DNA from: Strigamia acuminata
Lineage: Eukaryota; Arthropoda; Chilopoda; Geophilomorpha; Linotaeniidae
Reading direction: 5' to 3'
NCBI GenBank assembly: GCA_949358305.1
Contig: OX442320.1
Location: 1,056,501 to 1,120,500, forward strand
Length of the DNA: 64,000 nucleotides
This document shows, one piece after another, positions 1 through 12,847 of the stretch. The position numbers and the translations under genes were made by a program. A model generated the notes under the pieces. That model was given only the letters and a program-made list of their open reading frames with translations, ran no database searches and had not been told where the DNA came from. Within the stretch, counting starts at the first letter, position 1, and the number at the start of each line of letters is the position of its first letter.

Positions 1-3000
1 TGTTTGTGCTAAGTCAACTGTGATGAGATCAAAAGTCTATTCTCCCAAATCATTGCTTAGATGTTTCTAAAACTTACATTGGAGCCTTCTACTAAGGTTT
101 AAACACTATTTCTGAACATTCAGAGACATTGGTTTTGTGGTGTTTGTGCTAAGTCAACTGTGATGAGATCAAAAGTCTATTCTCCCAAATCATTGCTTGG
201 ATGTTTCTAAAACTTACATTGGAGCCTTCTACTAAGGTTTAAACACTATTTCTGAACATTCAGAGACATTGATCTTGTGGTCTTTGTGCTAAGTCAACTG
301 CAATGTGAAATAAGCTCAAAATTTTTTTTTCAAAATTTATTGCTTGGATGTTGCTAAAACTTACATTGAAGGCTTCTACTAAGGTTTAAACACTATTTCT
401 GAACATTCAGAGACATTGGACTTGTGGTGTTTGTGCTAAGTCAACCGTGATGAGATCAAAAGTCTATTCTCCCAAATCATTGCTTGGATGTTTCTAAAAC
501 TTACATTGGAGCCTTCTACTAAGGTTTAAACACTATTTCTGAACATTCAGAGACATTGGTCTTGTGGTGTTTGTGCTAAGTCAACTGTGATGAGATCAAA
601 AGTCTATTCTCCCAAATCATTGCTTGGATGTTTCTAAAACTTACATTGGAGCCTTCTACTAAGGTTTAAACACTATTTCTGAACATTCAGAGACATTGGT
701 CTTGTGGTGTTTGTGCTAAGTCAACTATGATGAGATCAAAAGTCTATTCTCCCAAATGATTGCTTGGATGTTTCTAAAACTTACATTGGAGCCTTCTACT
801 AAGGTTTAAACACTATTTCTGAACATTCAGAGACATTGGTCTTGTGGTGTTTGTGCTAAGTCAACTGTGATGAGATCAAAAGTCTATTCTCCCAAATCAT
901 TGCTTGGATGTTTCTAAAACTTACATTGGAGCCTTCTACTAAGGTTTAAACACTATTTCTGAATATTCAGAGACATTGGTCTTGTGGTGTTTGTGCTAAG
1001 TCAACTGTGATGAGATCAAAAGTCTATTCTCCCAAATCATTGCTTGGATGTTTCTAAAACTTACATTGGAGCCTTCTACTAAGGTTTAAACACTATTTCT
1101 GAACATTCAGAGACATTGGACTTGTGGTGTTTGTGCTAAGTCAACCGTGATGAGATCAAAAGTCTATTCTCCCAAATCATTGCTTGGATGTTTCTAAAAC
1201 TTACATTGGAGCCTTCTACTAAGGTTTAAACACTATTTCTGAACATTCAGAGACATTGGTCTTGTGGTGTTTGTGCTAAGTCAACTGTGATGAGATCAAA
1301 AGTCTATTCTCCCAAATCATTGCTTGGATGTTTCTAAAACTTACATTGGAGCCTTCTACTAAGGTTTAAACACTATTTCTGAACATTCAGAGACATTGGT
1401 CTTGTGGTGTTTGTGCTAAGTCAACTATGATGAGATCAAAAGTCTATTCTCCCAAATGATTGCTTGGATGTTTCTAAAACTTACATTGGAGCCTTCTACT
1501 AAGGTTTAAACACTATTTCTGAACATTCAGAGACATTGGTCTTGTGGTGTTTGTGCTAAGTCAACTGTGATGAGATCAAAAGTCTATTCTCCCAAATCAT
1601 TGCTTGGATGTTTCTAAAACTTACATTGGAGCCTTCTACTAAGGTTTAAACACTATTTCTGAATATTCAGAGACATTGGTCTTGTGGTGTTTGTGCTAAG
1701 TCAACTGTGATGAGATCAAAAGTCTATTCTCCCAAATCATTGCTTGGATGTTTCTAAAACTTACATTGGAGCCTTCTACTAAGGTTTAAACACTATTTCT
1801 GAACATTCAGAGACATTGGTCTTGTGCTGTTTGTGCTAAGTCAACTGTGATGAGATCAAAAGTCTATTCTCCCAAATCATTGCTTGGATGTTTCTAAAAC
1901 TTACATTGGAGCCTTCTACTAAGGTTTAAACACTATTTCTGAACATTCAGAGACATTGGTCTTGTGGTGTTTGTGCTAAGTCAACTATGATGAGATCAAA
2001 AGTCTATTCTTCCAAATGATTGCTTGGATGTTTCTAAAACTTACATTGGAGCCTTCTACTAAGGTTTAAACACTATTTCTGAACATTCAGAGACATTGGT
2101 CTTGTGGTGTTTGTGCTAAGTCAACTATGATGAGATCAAAAGTCTATTCTCCCAAATCATTGCTTGGATGTTTCTAAAACTTACATTGGAGCCTTCTACT
2201 AAAGTTTAAACACTATTTCTGAACATTCAGAGACATTGATCTTGTGGTCTTTGTGCTAAGTCAACTGCGATGTGAAATGAGCTCAAAATTTTTTTTTCAA
2301 AATTTTTTGCTTGGATGTTGCTAAAACTTACATTGGAGCCTTCTACTAAGGTTTAAACACTATTTCTGAATATTCAGAGACATTGGTCTTGTGGTGTTTG
2401 TGCTAAGTCAACTGTGATGAGATCAAAAGTCTATTCTCCCAAATCATTGCTTGGATGTTTCTAAAACTTACATTGGAGCCTTCTACTAAGGTTTAAACAC
2501 TATTTCTGAACATTCAGAGACATTGGTCTTGTGCTGTTTGTGCTAAGTTAACTGTGATGAGATCAAAAGTCTATTCTCGCAAATCATTGCTTGGATGTTG
2601 CTAAAACTTCTCTTGAAGTCTTCTACTAAGGTTTAAACACTATTTCTGAACATTCAGAGACATTGGTCTTGTGGTGTTTGTGCTAAGTCAACTGCGATGT
2701 GAAATGAGCTCAAAATTTTTTTTTCAAAATTTATTGCTTGGATGTTGCTAAAACTTACATTGGAGCCTTCTACTAAGGTTTAAACACTATTTCTGAATAT
2801 TCAGAGACATTGGTCTTGTGGTGTTTGTGCTAAGTCAACTGTGATGAGATCAAAAGTCTATTCTCCCAAATCATTGCTTGGATGTTTCTAAAACTTACAT
2901 TGGAGCCTTCTACTAAGGTTTAAACACTATTTCTGAACATTCAGAGACATTGGTCTTGTGGTGTTTGTGCTAAGTCAACTATGATGAGATCAAAAGTCTA

Positions 3001-6000
3001 TTCTCCCAAATGATTGCTTGGATGTTTCTAAAACTTACATTGGAGCCTTCTACTAAGGTTTAAACACTATTTCTGAATATTCAGAGACATTGGTCTTGTG
3101 GTGTTTGTGCTAAGTCAACTGTGATGAGATCAAAAGTCTATTCTCCCAAATCATTGCTTGGATGTTTCTAAAACTTACATTGGAGCCTTCTACTAAGGTT
3201 TAAACACTATTTCTGAACATTCAGAGACATTGGTCTTGTGGTGTTTGTGCTAAGTTAACTGTGATGAGATCAAAAGTCTATTCTCGCAAATCATTGCTTG
3301 GATGTTGCTAAAACTTCTCTTGAAGTCTTCTACTAAGGTTTAAACACTATTTCTAAACATTCAGAGACATTGGTCTTGTGGTGTTTGTGCTAAGTCAACT
3401 GCGATGTGAAATGAGCTCAAAATTTTTTTTTCAAAATTTATTGCTTGGATGTTGCTAAAACTTACATTGGAGCCTTCTACTAAGGTTTAAACACTATTTC
3501 TGAATATTCAGAGACATTGGTCTTGTGGTGTTTGTGCTAAGTCAACTGTGATGAGATCAAAAGTCTATTCTCCCAAATCATTGCTTAGATGTTTCTAAAA
3601 CTTACATTGGAGCCTTCTACTAAGGTTTAAACACTATTTCTGAACATTCAGAGACATTGGTTTTGTGGTGTTTGTGCTAAGTCAACTGTGATGAGATCAA
3701 AAGTCTATTCTCCCAAATCATTGCTTGGATGTTTCTAAAACTTACATTGGAGCCTTCTACTAAGGTTTAAACACTATTTCTGAACATTCAGAGACATTGA
3801 TCTTGTGGTCTTTGTGCTAAGTCAACTGCAATGTGAAATAAGCTCAAAATTTTTTTTTCAAAATTTATTGCTTGGATGTTGCTAAAACTTACATTGAAGG
3901 CTTCTACTAAGGTTTAAACACTATTTCTGAACATTCAGAGACATTGGACTTGTGGTGTTTGTGCTAAGTCAACCGTGATGAGATCAAAAGTCTATTCTTC
4001 CAAATCATTGCTTGGATGTTTCTAAAACTTACATTGGAGCCTTCTACTAAGGTTTAAACACTATTTCTGAACATTCAGAGACATTGGTCTTGTGGTGTTT
4101 GTGCTAAGTCAACTGTGATGAGATCAAAAGTCTATTCTCCCAAATCATTGCTTGGATGTTTCTAAAACTTACATTGGAGCCTTCTACTAAGGTTTAAACA
4201 CTATTTCTGAACATTCAGAGACATTGGTCTTGTGCTGTTTGTGCTAAGTCAACTGTGATGAGATCAAAAGTCTATTCTCGCAAATCATTGCTTGGATGTT
4301 GCTAAAACTTACATTGGAGCCTTCTACTAAGGTTTAAACACTATTTCTGAACATTCAGAGACATTGGTCTTGTGGTGTTTGTGCTAAGTCAACTGTGATG
4401 AGCTCAAAATTTTTTTTTCAAAATTTATTGCTTGGATGTTGCTAAAACTTACATTGGAGCCTTCTACTAAGGTTTAAACACTATTTCTGAATATTCAGAG
4501 ACATTGGTCTTGTGGTGTTTGTGCTAAGTCAACTGTGATGAGATCAAAAGTCTATTCTCCCAAATCATTGCTTGGATGTTTCTAAAACTTACATTGGAGC
4601 CTTCTACTAAGGTTTAAACACTATTTCTGAACATTCAGAGACATTGGTCTTGTGGTGTTTGTGCTAAGTCAACTGTGATGAGATCAAAAGTCTATTCTCC
4701 CAAATGATTGCTTGGATGTTTCTAAAACTTACATTGGAGCCTTCTACTAAGGTTTAAACACTATTTCTGAACATTCAGAGACATTGGTCTTGTGGTGTTT
4801 GTGCTAAGTTAACTGTGATGAGATCAAAAGTCTATTCTCGCAAATCATTGCTTGGATGTTGCTAAAACTTCTCTTGAAGTCTTCTACTAAGGTTTAAACA
4901 CTATTTCTAAACATTCAGAGACATTGGTCTTGTGGTGTTTGTGCTAAGTCAACTGCGATGTGAAATGAGCTCAAAATTTTTTTTTCAAAATTTATTGCTT
5001 GGATGTTGCTAAAACTTACATTGGAGCCTTCTACTAAGGTTTAAACACTATTTCTGAATATTCAGAGACATTGGTCTTGTGGTGTTTGTGCTAAGTCAAC
5101 TGTGATGAGATCAAAAGTCTATTCTCCCAAATCATTGCTTAGATGTTTCTAAAACTTACATTGGAGCCTTCTACTAAGGTTTAAACACTATTTCTGAACA
5201 TTCAGAGACATTGGTTTTGTGGTGTTTGTGCTAAGTCAACTGTGATGAGATCAAAAGTCTATTCTCCCAAATCATTGCTTGGATGTTTCTAAAACTTACA
5301 TTGGAGCCTTCTACTAAGGTTTAAACACTATTTCTGAACATTCAGAGACATTGGTCTTGTGGTGTTTGTGCTAAGTCAACTATGATGAGATCAAAAGTCT
5401 ATTCTCCCAAATGATTGCTTGGATGTTTCTAAAACTTACATTGGAGCCTTCTACTAAGGTTTAAACACTATTTCTGAACATTCAGAGACATTGGTCTTGT
5501 GGTGTTTGTGCTAAGTCAACTGTGATGAGATCAAAAGTCTATTCTCCCAAATCATTGCTTGGATGTTTCTAAAACTTACATTGGAGCCTTCTACTAAGGT
5601 TTAAACACTATTTCTGAACATTCAGAGACATTGGTCTTGTGGTGTTTGTGCTAAGTCAACTATGATGAGATCAAAAGTCTATTCTCCCAAATGATTGCTT
5701 GGATGTTTCTAAAACTTACATTGGAGCCTTCTACTAAGGTTTAAACACTATTTCTGAACATTCAGAGACATTGGTCTTGTGGTGTTTGTGCTAAGTCAAC
5801 TATGATGAGATCAAAAGTCTATTCTCCCAAATCATTGCTTGGATGTTTCTAAAACTTACATTGGAGCCTTCTACTAAAGTTTAAACACTATTTCTGAACA
5901 TTCAGAGACATTGATCTTGTGGTCTTTGTGCTAAGTCAACTGCGATGTGAAATGAGCTCAAAATTTTTTTTTCAAAATTTTTTGCTTGGATGTTGCTAAA

Positions 6001-6489
6001 ACTTACATTGGAGCCTTCTACTAAGGTTTAAACACTATTTCTGAATATTCAGAGACATTGGTCTTGTGGTGTTTGTGCTAAGTCAACTGTGATGAGATCA
6101 AAAGTCTATTCTCCCAAATCATTGCTTGGATGTTTCTAAAACTTACATTGGAGCCTTCTACTAAGGTTTAAACACTATTTCTGAACATTCAGAGACATTG
6201 GTCTTGTGCTGTTTGTGCTAAGTCAACTGTGATGAGATCAAAAGTCTATTCTCCCAAATCATTGCTTGGATGTTTCTAAAACTTACATTGGAGCCTTCTA
6301 CTAAGGTTTAAACACTATTTCTGAACATTCAGAGACATTGGTCTTGTGGTGTTTGTGCTAAGTCAACTATGATGAGATCAAAAGTCTATTCTCCCAAATG
6401 ATTGCTTGGATGTTTCTAAAACTTACATTGGAGCCTTCTACTAAGGTTTAAACACTATTTCTGAACATTCAGAGACATTGGTCTTGTGG

Positions 6490-8197
6490 TGTTTGTGCTA
6501 AGTTAACTGTGATGAGATCAAAAGTCTATTCTCGCAAATCATTGCTTGGATGTTGTTAAAACTTCTCTTGAAGTCTTCTACTAAGGTTTAAACACTATTT
6601 CTAAACATTCAGAGACATTGGTCTTGTGGTGTTTGTGCTAAGTCAACTGCGATGTGAAATGAGCTCAAAATTTTTTTTTCAAAATTTATTGCTTGGATGT
6701 TGCTAAAACTTACATTGGAGCCTTCTACTAAGGTTTAAACACTATTTCTGAATATTCAGAGACATTGGTCTTGTGGTGTTTGTGCTAAGTCAACTGTGAT
6801 GAGATCAAAAGTCTATTCTCCCAAATCATTGCTTAGATGTTTCTAAAACTTACATTGGAGCCTTCTACTAAGGTTTAAACACTATTTCTGAACATTCAGA
6901 GACATTGGTCTTGTGGTGTTTGTGCTAAGTTAACTGTGATGAGATCAAAAGTCTATTCTCGCAAATCATTGCTTGGATGTTGTTAAAACTTCTCTTGAAG
7001 TCTTCTACTAAGGTTTAAACACTATTTCTAAACATTCAGAGACATTGGTCTTGTGGTGTTTGTGCTAAGTCAACTGCGATGTGAAATGAGCTCAAAATTT
7101 TTTTTTCAAAATTTATTGCTTGGATGTTGCTAAAACTTACATTGGAGCCTTCTACTAAGGTTTAAACACTATTTCTGAATATTCAGAGACATTGGTCTTG
7201 TGGTGTTTGTGCTAAGTCAACTGTGATGAGATCAAAAGTCTATTCTCCCAAATCATTGCTTAGATGTTTCTAAAACTTACATTGGAGCCTTCTACTAAGG
7301 TTTAAACACTATTTCTGAACATTCAGAGACATTGGTCTTGTGGTGTTTGTGCTAAGTTAACTGTGATGAGATCAAAAGTCTATTCTCGCAAATCATTGCT
7401 TGGATGTTGTTAAAACTTCTCTTGAAGTCTTCTACTAAGGTTTAAACACTATTTCTAAACATTCAGAGACATTGGTCTTGTGGTGTTTGTGCTAAGTCAA
7501 CTGCGATGTGAAATGAGCTCAAAATTTTTTTTTCAAAATTTATTGCTTGGATGTTGCTAAAACTTACATTGGAGCCTTCTACTAAGGTTTAAACACTATT
7601 TCTGAATATTCAGAGACATTGGTCTTGTGGTGTTTGTGCTAAGTCAACTGTGATGAGATCAAAAGTCTATTCTCCCAAATCATTGCTTAGATGTTTCTAA
7701 AACTTACATTGGAGCCTTCTACTAAGGTTTAAACACTATTTCTGAACATTCAGAGACATTGGTCTTGTGGTGTTTGTGCTAAGTTAACTGTGATGAGATC
7801 AAAAGTCTATTCTCGCAAATCATTGCTTGGATGTTGTTAAAACTTCTCTTGAAGTCTTCTACTAAGGTTTAAACACTATTTCTAAACATTCAGAGACATT
7901 GGTCTTGTGGTGTTTGTGCTAAGTCAACTGCGATGTGAAATGAGCTCAAAATTTTTTTTTCAAAATTTATTGCTTGGATGTTGCTAAAACTTACATTGGA
8001 GCCTTCTACTAAGGTTTAAACACTATTTCTGAATATTCAGAGACATTGGTCTTGTGGTGTTTGTGCTAAGTCAACTGTGATGAGATCAAAAGTCTATTCT
8101 CCCAAATCATTGCTTAGATGTTTCTAAAACTTACATTGGAGCCTTCTACTAAGGTTTAAACACTATTTCTGAACATTCAGAGACATTGGTCTTGTGG
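6490..8197. repeat. Higher-order repeat: 427-bp C-D-A trimer, four copies
   Basis: Four consecutive copies of the monomer order C (140) - D (147) - A (140), starting at 6490, 6917, 7344 and 7771. Each C carries the private change gttgtta instead of gttgcta (6551, 6978, 7405, 7832, exactly 427 apart), and each A carries gcttagatg instead of gcttggatg. The shared private variants show that the trimer was amplified as a unit. Confidence 0.92.
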
Positions 8198-11100
8198 TGT
8201 TTGTGCTAAGTCAACTGTGATGAGATCAAAAGTCTATTCTCCCAAATCATTGCTTGGATGTTTTTAAAACTTACATTGGAGCCTTCTACTAAGGTTTAAA
8301 CACTATTTCTGAACATTCAGAGACATTGATCTTGTGGTCTTTGTGCTAAGTCAACTGCAATGTGAAAGAAGCTCAAAATTTTTTTTTCAAAATTTATTGC
8401 TTGGATGTTGCTAAAACTTACATTGTAGGCTTCTACTAAGGTTTAAACACTATTTCTGAACATTCAGAGACATTGGTCTTGTGGTGTTTGTGCTAAGTCA
8501 ACTGTGATGAGATCAAAAGTCTATTCTCCCAAATCATTGCTTGGATGTTTCTAAAACTTACATTGGAGCCTTCTACTAAGGTTTAAACACTATTTCTGAA
8601 CATTCAGAGACATTGGTCTTGTGGTGTTTGTGCTAAGTCAACTGTGATGAGATCAAAAGTCTATTCTCTCAAATCATTGCTTGGATGTTTCTAAAACTTA
8701 CATTGGAGCCTTCTACTAAAGTTTAAACACTATTTCTGAACATTCAGAGACATTGATCTTGTGGTCTTTGTGCTAAGTCAACTGCAATGTGAAATAAGCT
8801 CAAAATTTTTTTCTTCAAAATTTATTGCTTGGATGTTGCTAAAACTTACATTGAAGGCTTCTACTAAGGTTTAAACACTATTTCTGAACATTCAGAGACA
8901 TTGGACTTGTGGTGTATGTGCTAAGTCAACCGTGATGAGATCAAAAGTCTATTCTCCCAAATCATTGCTTGGATGTTTCTAAAACTTACATTGGAGCCAT
9001 CTACTAAGGTTTAAACACTATTTCTGAACATTCAGAGACATTGGTCTTGTGGTGTTTGTGCTAAGTCAACTGTGATGAGATCAAAAGTCTATTCTCCCAA
9101 ATCATTGCTTGGATGTTTCTAAAACTTACATTGGAGCCTTCTACTAAGGTTTAAACACTATTTCTGAACATTCAGAGACATTGGTCTTGTGGTGTTTGTG
9201 CTAAGTCAACTATGATGAGATCAAAAGTCTATTCTCCCAAATCATTGCTTGGATGTTTCTAAAACTTACATTGGAGCCTTCTACTAAGGTTTAAACACTA
9301 TTTCTGAACATTCAGAGACATTGGTCTTGTGGTGTTTGTGCTAAGTCAACTGTGATGAGATCAAAAGTCTATTCTCGCAAATCATTGCTTGGATGTTGCT
9401 AAAACTTCTCTTGAAGTCTTCTACTAAGGTTTAAACACTATTTCTGAACATTCAGAGACATTGGTCTTGTGGTGTTTGTGCTAAGTCAACTGCGATGTGA
9501 AATGAGCTCAAAATTTTTTTTTCAAAATTTATTGCTTGGATGTTGCTAAAACGTACATTGGAGCCTTCTACTAAGGTTTAAACACTATTTCTGAATATTC
9601 AGAGACATTGGTCTTGTGGTGTTTGTGCTAAGTCAACTGTGATGAGATCAAAAGTCTATTCTCCCAAATCATTGCTTGGATGTTTCTAAAACTTACATTG
9701 GAGCCTTCTACTAAGGTTTAAACACTATTTCTGAACATTCAGAGACATTGGTCTTGTGGTGTTTGTGCTAAGTCAACTATGATGAGATCAAAAGTCTATT
9801 CTCCCAAATGATTGCTTGGATGTTTCTAAAACTTATATTGGAGCCTTCTACTAAGGTTTAAACACTATTTCTGAACATTCAGAGACATTGGTCTTGTGGT
9901 GTTTGTGCTAAGTTAACTGTGATGAGATCAAAAGTCTATTCTCGCAAATCATTACTTGGATGTTGCTAAAACTTCTCTTGAAGTCTTCTACTAAGGTTTA
10001 AACACTATTTCTGAACATTCAGAGACATTGGTCTTGTGGTGTTTGTGCTAAGTCAACTGCGATGTGAAATGAGCTCAAAATTTTTTTTTCAAAATTTATT
10101 GCTTGGATGTTGCTAAAACCTACATTGGAGCCTTCTACTAAGGTTTAAACACTATTTCTGAACATTCAGAGACATTGGTCTTGTGGTGTTTGTGCTAAGT
10201 TAACTGTGATGAGATCAAAAGTCTATTCTCGCAAATCATTGCTTGGATGTTGCTAAAACTTCTCTTGAAGTCTTCTACTAAGGTTTAAACACTATTTCTA
10301 AACATTCAGAGACATTGGTCTTGTGGTGTTTGTGCTAAGTCAACTGCGATGTGAAATGAGCTCAAAATTTTTTTTTCAAAATTTATTGCTTGGATGTTGC
10401 TAAAACTTACATTGGAGCCTTCTACTAAGGTTTAAACACTATTTCTGAATATTCAGAGACATTGGTCTTGTGGTGTTTGTGCTAAGTCAACTGTGATGAG
10501 ATCAAAAGTCTATTCTCCCAAATCATTGCTTAGATGTTTCTAAAACTTACATTGGAGCCTTCTACTAAGGTTTAAACACTATTTCTGAACATTCAGAGAC
10601 ATTGGTCTTGTGGTGTTTGTGCTAAGTCAACTGTGATGAGATCAAAAGTCTATTCTCCCAAATCATTGCTTGGATGTTTCTAAAACTTACATTAGAGCCT
10701 TCTACTAAGGTTTAAACACTATTTCTGAACATTCAGAGACATTGATCTTGTGGTGTTTGTGCTAAGTCAACTGTGATGAGATCAAAAGTCTATTCTCCCA
10801 AATCATTGCTTAGATGTTTCTAAAACTTACATTGGAGCCTTCTACTAAGGTTTAAACACTATTTCTGAACATTCAGAGACATTGGTCTTGTGGTGTTTGT
10901 GCTAAGTCAACTGTGATGAGATCAAAAGTCTATTCTCCCAAATCATTGCTTGGATGTTTCTAAAACTTACATTGGAGCCTTCTACTAAGGTTTAAACACT
11001 ATTTCTGAACATTCAGAGACATTGATCTTGTGGTCTTTGTGCTAAGTCAACTGCAATGTGAAATAAGCTCAAAATTTTTTTTTCAAAATTTATTGCTTGG

Positions 11101-11462
11101 ATGTTGCTAAAACTTACATTGTAGGCTTCTACTAAGGTTTAAACACTATTTCTGAACATTCAGAGACATTGGTCTTGTGGTGTTTGTGCTAAGTCAACTG
11201 TGATGAGATCAAAAGTCTATTCTCCCAAATCATTGCTTGGATGTTTCTAAAACTTACATTGGAGCCTTCTACTAAGGTTTAAACACTATTTCTGAACATT
11301 CAGAGACATTGGTCTTGTGGTGTTTGTGCTAAGTCAACTGTGATGAGATCAAAAGTCTATTCTCTCAAATCATTGCTTGGATGTTTCTAAAACTTACATT
11401 GGAGCCTTCTACTAAAGTTTAAACACTATTTCTGAACATTCAGAGACATTGATCTTGTGGTC

Positions 11463-11466
11463 TTTG
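11463..11466. other. Target-site duplication of BEL-1, left copy
   Basis: The tetranucleotide tttg before the 5' LTR is repeated directly after the 3' LTR (20801-20804). Removing BEL-1 and one copy restores a normal satellite monomer junction, a gatc-type monomer followed by an E-type monomer. This proves insertion into a pre-existing array. Confidence 0.9.
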
Positions 11467-11974
11467 TGTTGCAAGACAGCGTGGAAGAATTGTTGTGCTG
11501 AGATTGTGTCAATAAATATTACTAATTGCTTTTATTTGTTTAATTTTCCTTTAGTGTTTTATTTTTCATAATTAATTGATATTTTTCACTTTACAGGAAT
11601 TTTGACTTATTAAAATGTTTTTCACTGATTTTTATTGTCACTTTTCAATTTAATGTAGTGTTAATACTTTGCTATTATTTTATTCGTGTCTTTTTGAGTG
11701 CATTTATGAACCTTTCTATTAATTTTCCATGATTTTGTGTTTATTGCGTGCAGTTCTAATGTTTTCTTCGTTTTCTGGCATACATTTGCGATGCTCGATA
11801 CGTCATTTTTCGGTTCCTAGCGGACTTTTGCTTCCGTCTTCTAACCTTTCGTTTAGTGCTTTAAAACTCATTTGGAGTTTGTTTTACTATTGTTTCAGAC
11901 TAATTCGGGTCTGATCTTTCTTTCTGGATGCATTAGAACTGCCCAAAATGCTTCGATCGGTTGTTTCAAACGTT

Positions 11975-12009
11975 CGTTGTCGGCTGCCGTAAAAGCGTAG
12001 CCGAGAATG
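11975..12009 (+). promoter_or_regulatory. Conserved stem-loop in BEL LTR (11-bp arms, 13-nt loop)
   Basis: Arms cgttgtcggct (11975-11985) and agccgagaatg (11999-12009) pair with one mismatch. The solo LTR of the sister subfamily has the same structure at 38554-38588, also with a 13-nt loop. There, two base pairs read C-G where this copy has T-A, which is compensatory change. The 3' LTR copy is at 19741-19775. The structure lies in the presumed U3, so it would sit in the 3' end of the genomic RNA or act as DNA. Its function is unknown. Confidence 0.55.
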
Positions 12010-12666
12010 TTCGGTTCGATCAACATTTTCGTATTATTTAAACTTGTGTGTATTAATTCAGTATTTTGTAATGGGAATTATTAATTACTCTTGTAATTTA
12101 ATCACTACTTTATTCGTTATTTACATTAAGTGCCTTTTATTCCAATTTCAAATTGTTTTGACGCTTTTGCAATGTTCGCCGGACGCCATGTTTGATCCAA
12201 CACCTTTGTTTTGTTCGCCGATCGCCATGTTTGTCCCAAGCGACGATTACACAATGTAACCGTTATTTTTGTATTTTATATTCTTATAATCTGCATTTAC
12301 TATTTCATTTCGAAGTGTTTTCACCTGTATTCTTTGCTAATTTTGCATTTTTATTCCGTTCGGAATTCAAATGTTTTGATTGCATCATTTTGCTTGACGC
12401 TGATTGGCTGTCTCGATCGTCTGCTTGACGATCATTGTTTTCGTTCCGTTTGCACTGTTATACTCTTCTGATCTTATTGTTGTGATTAGATATTTTATTC
12501 CTGGTATTCTTGTGGTCATTTTAGTGTATCACAATCTTTATTTCGTGCAGTTTTTATGTAACTACAACTTTGCTGTGATTTCGTTTCCTCCGTTGCTATG
12601 ACAACGGAGTTTCTTGTGTATCTGTATTTCGCCGCTATCGGCTTGGCGCGTGCCGTAATTGGGTAC

Positions 12667-12740
12667 TGCGCATGTGCGGTTCCTCAGGAACCAATGTAAT
12701 CAGTGTATTTTACTCAGTTCTCAACCAACTTTTTAATAAA
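12667..12740 (+). promoter_or_regulatory. Probable BEL-1 core promoter and polyadenylation region
   Basis: In order: TGCGCATGTGCG (12667-12678), close to the NRF1/Ewg consensus; the 15-nt palindrome ggttcctcaggaacc (12678-12692); CCAAT; two TCAGT-type initiator matches (about 12700 and 12714); and AATAAA (12735-12740). No TATA box was seen at the right distance. The block is unchanged in the 3' LTR and in the otherwise diverged solo LTR (39200-39278 region), which supports function. The exact start site is not determined. Confidence 0.45.
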
Positions 12741-12847
12741 CAAGTTGTTTTTTGTTAACTCCCGTGTTTTCTATTTTCAACCTTAGTTTTCAATGTGTTG
12801 TGAGTAGTTAAGCCTTTCCCTGGATTAGCCATTGATTCAGCACTCCA

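Larger units (their letters stand above)
1..11466. repeat. Satellite array, segment 1 (140/147-bp monomers)
   Basis: Head-to-tail tandem repeat covering the whole segment. Monomer starts (marked by tgtttgtgctaag) fall every 140 bp, for example at 1, 141 and 281, except for a second monomer class of 147 bp (for example 281-427). The longer class replaces the gatgagatcaaaag stretch with gatgtgaaat, gagctc or aagctc, and a T9 run. Recurrent subtypes can be told apart: A (ctgtgatgag, aaatcattg), B (ctatgatgag, aaatgattg), C (ttaactgtg, ctcgcaaat, cttctcttgaag), D (ctgcgatgtg, ending gaatattcag), E (ctgcaatgtg, attgaaggc) and F (ccgtgatgag). No ORF of note is present. The segment ends inside a monomer where BEL-1 inserted, and starts before the window. 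Satellites of this form are typical of (peri)centromeric heterochromatin, but that location is inference. Confidence 0.97.

Noticed and set aside
1-11466. Repeats considered as a CRISPR array
   Set aside because: Repeats are contiguous 140/147-bp monomers without unique spacers, in an obviously eukaryotic transposon context.
11729-12601. Several 61-86 codon ORFs in the BEL-1 LTR, repeated at 19495-20367
   Set aside because: They are duplicated only because the LTR is duplicated, lie in U3 in overlapping frames, and are not preserved in the diverged half of the solo LTR.
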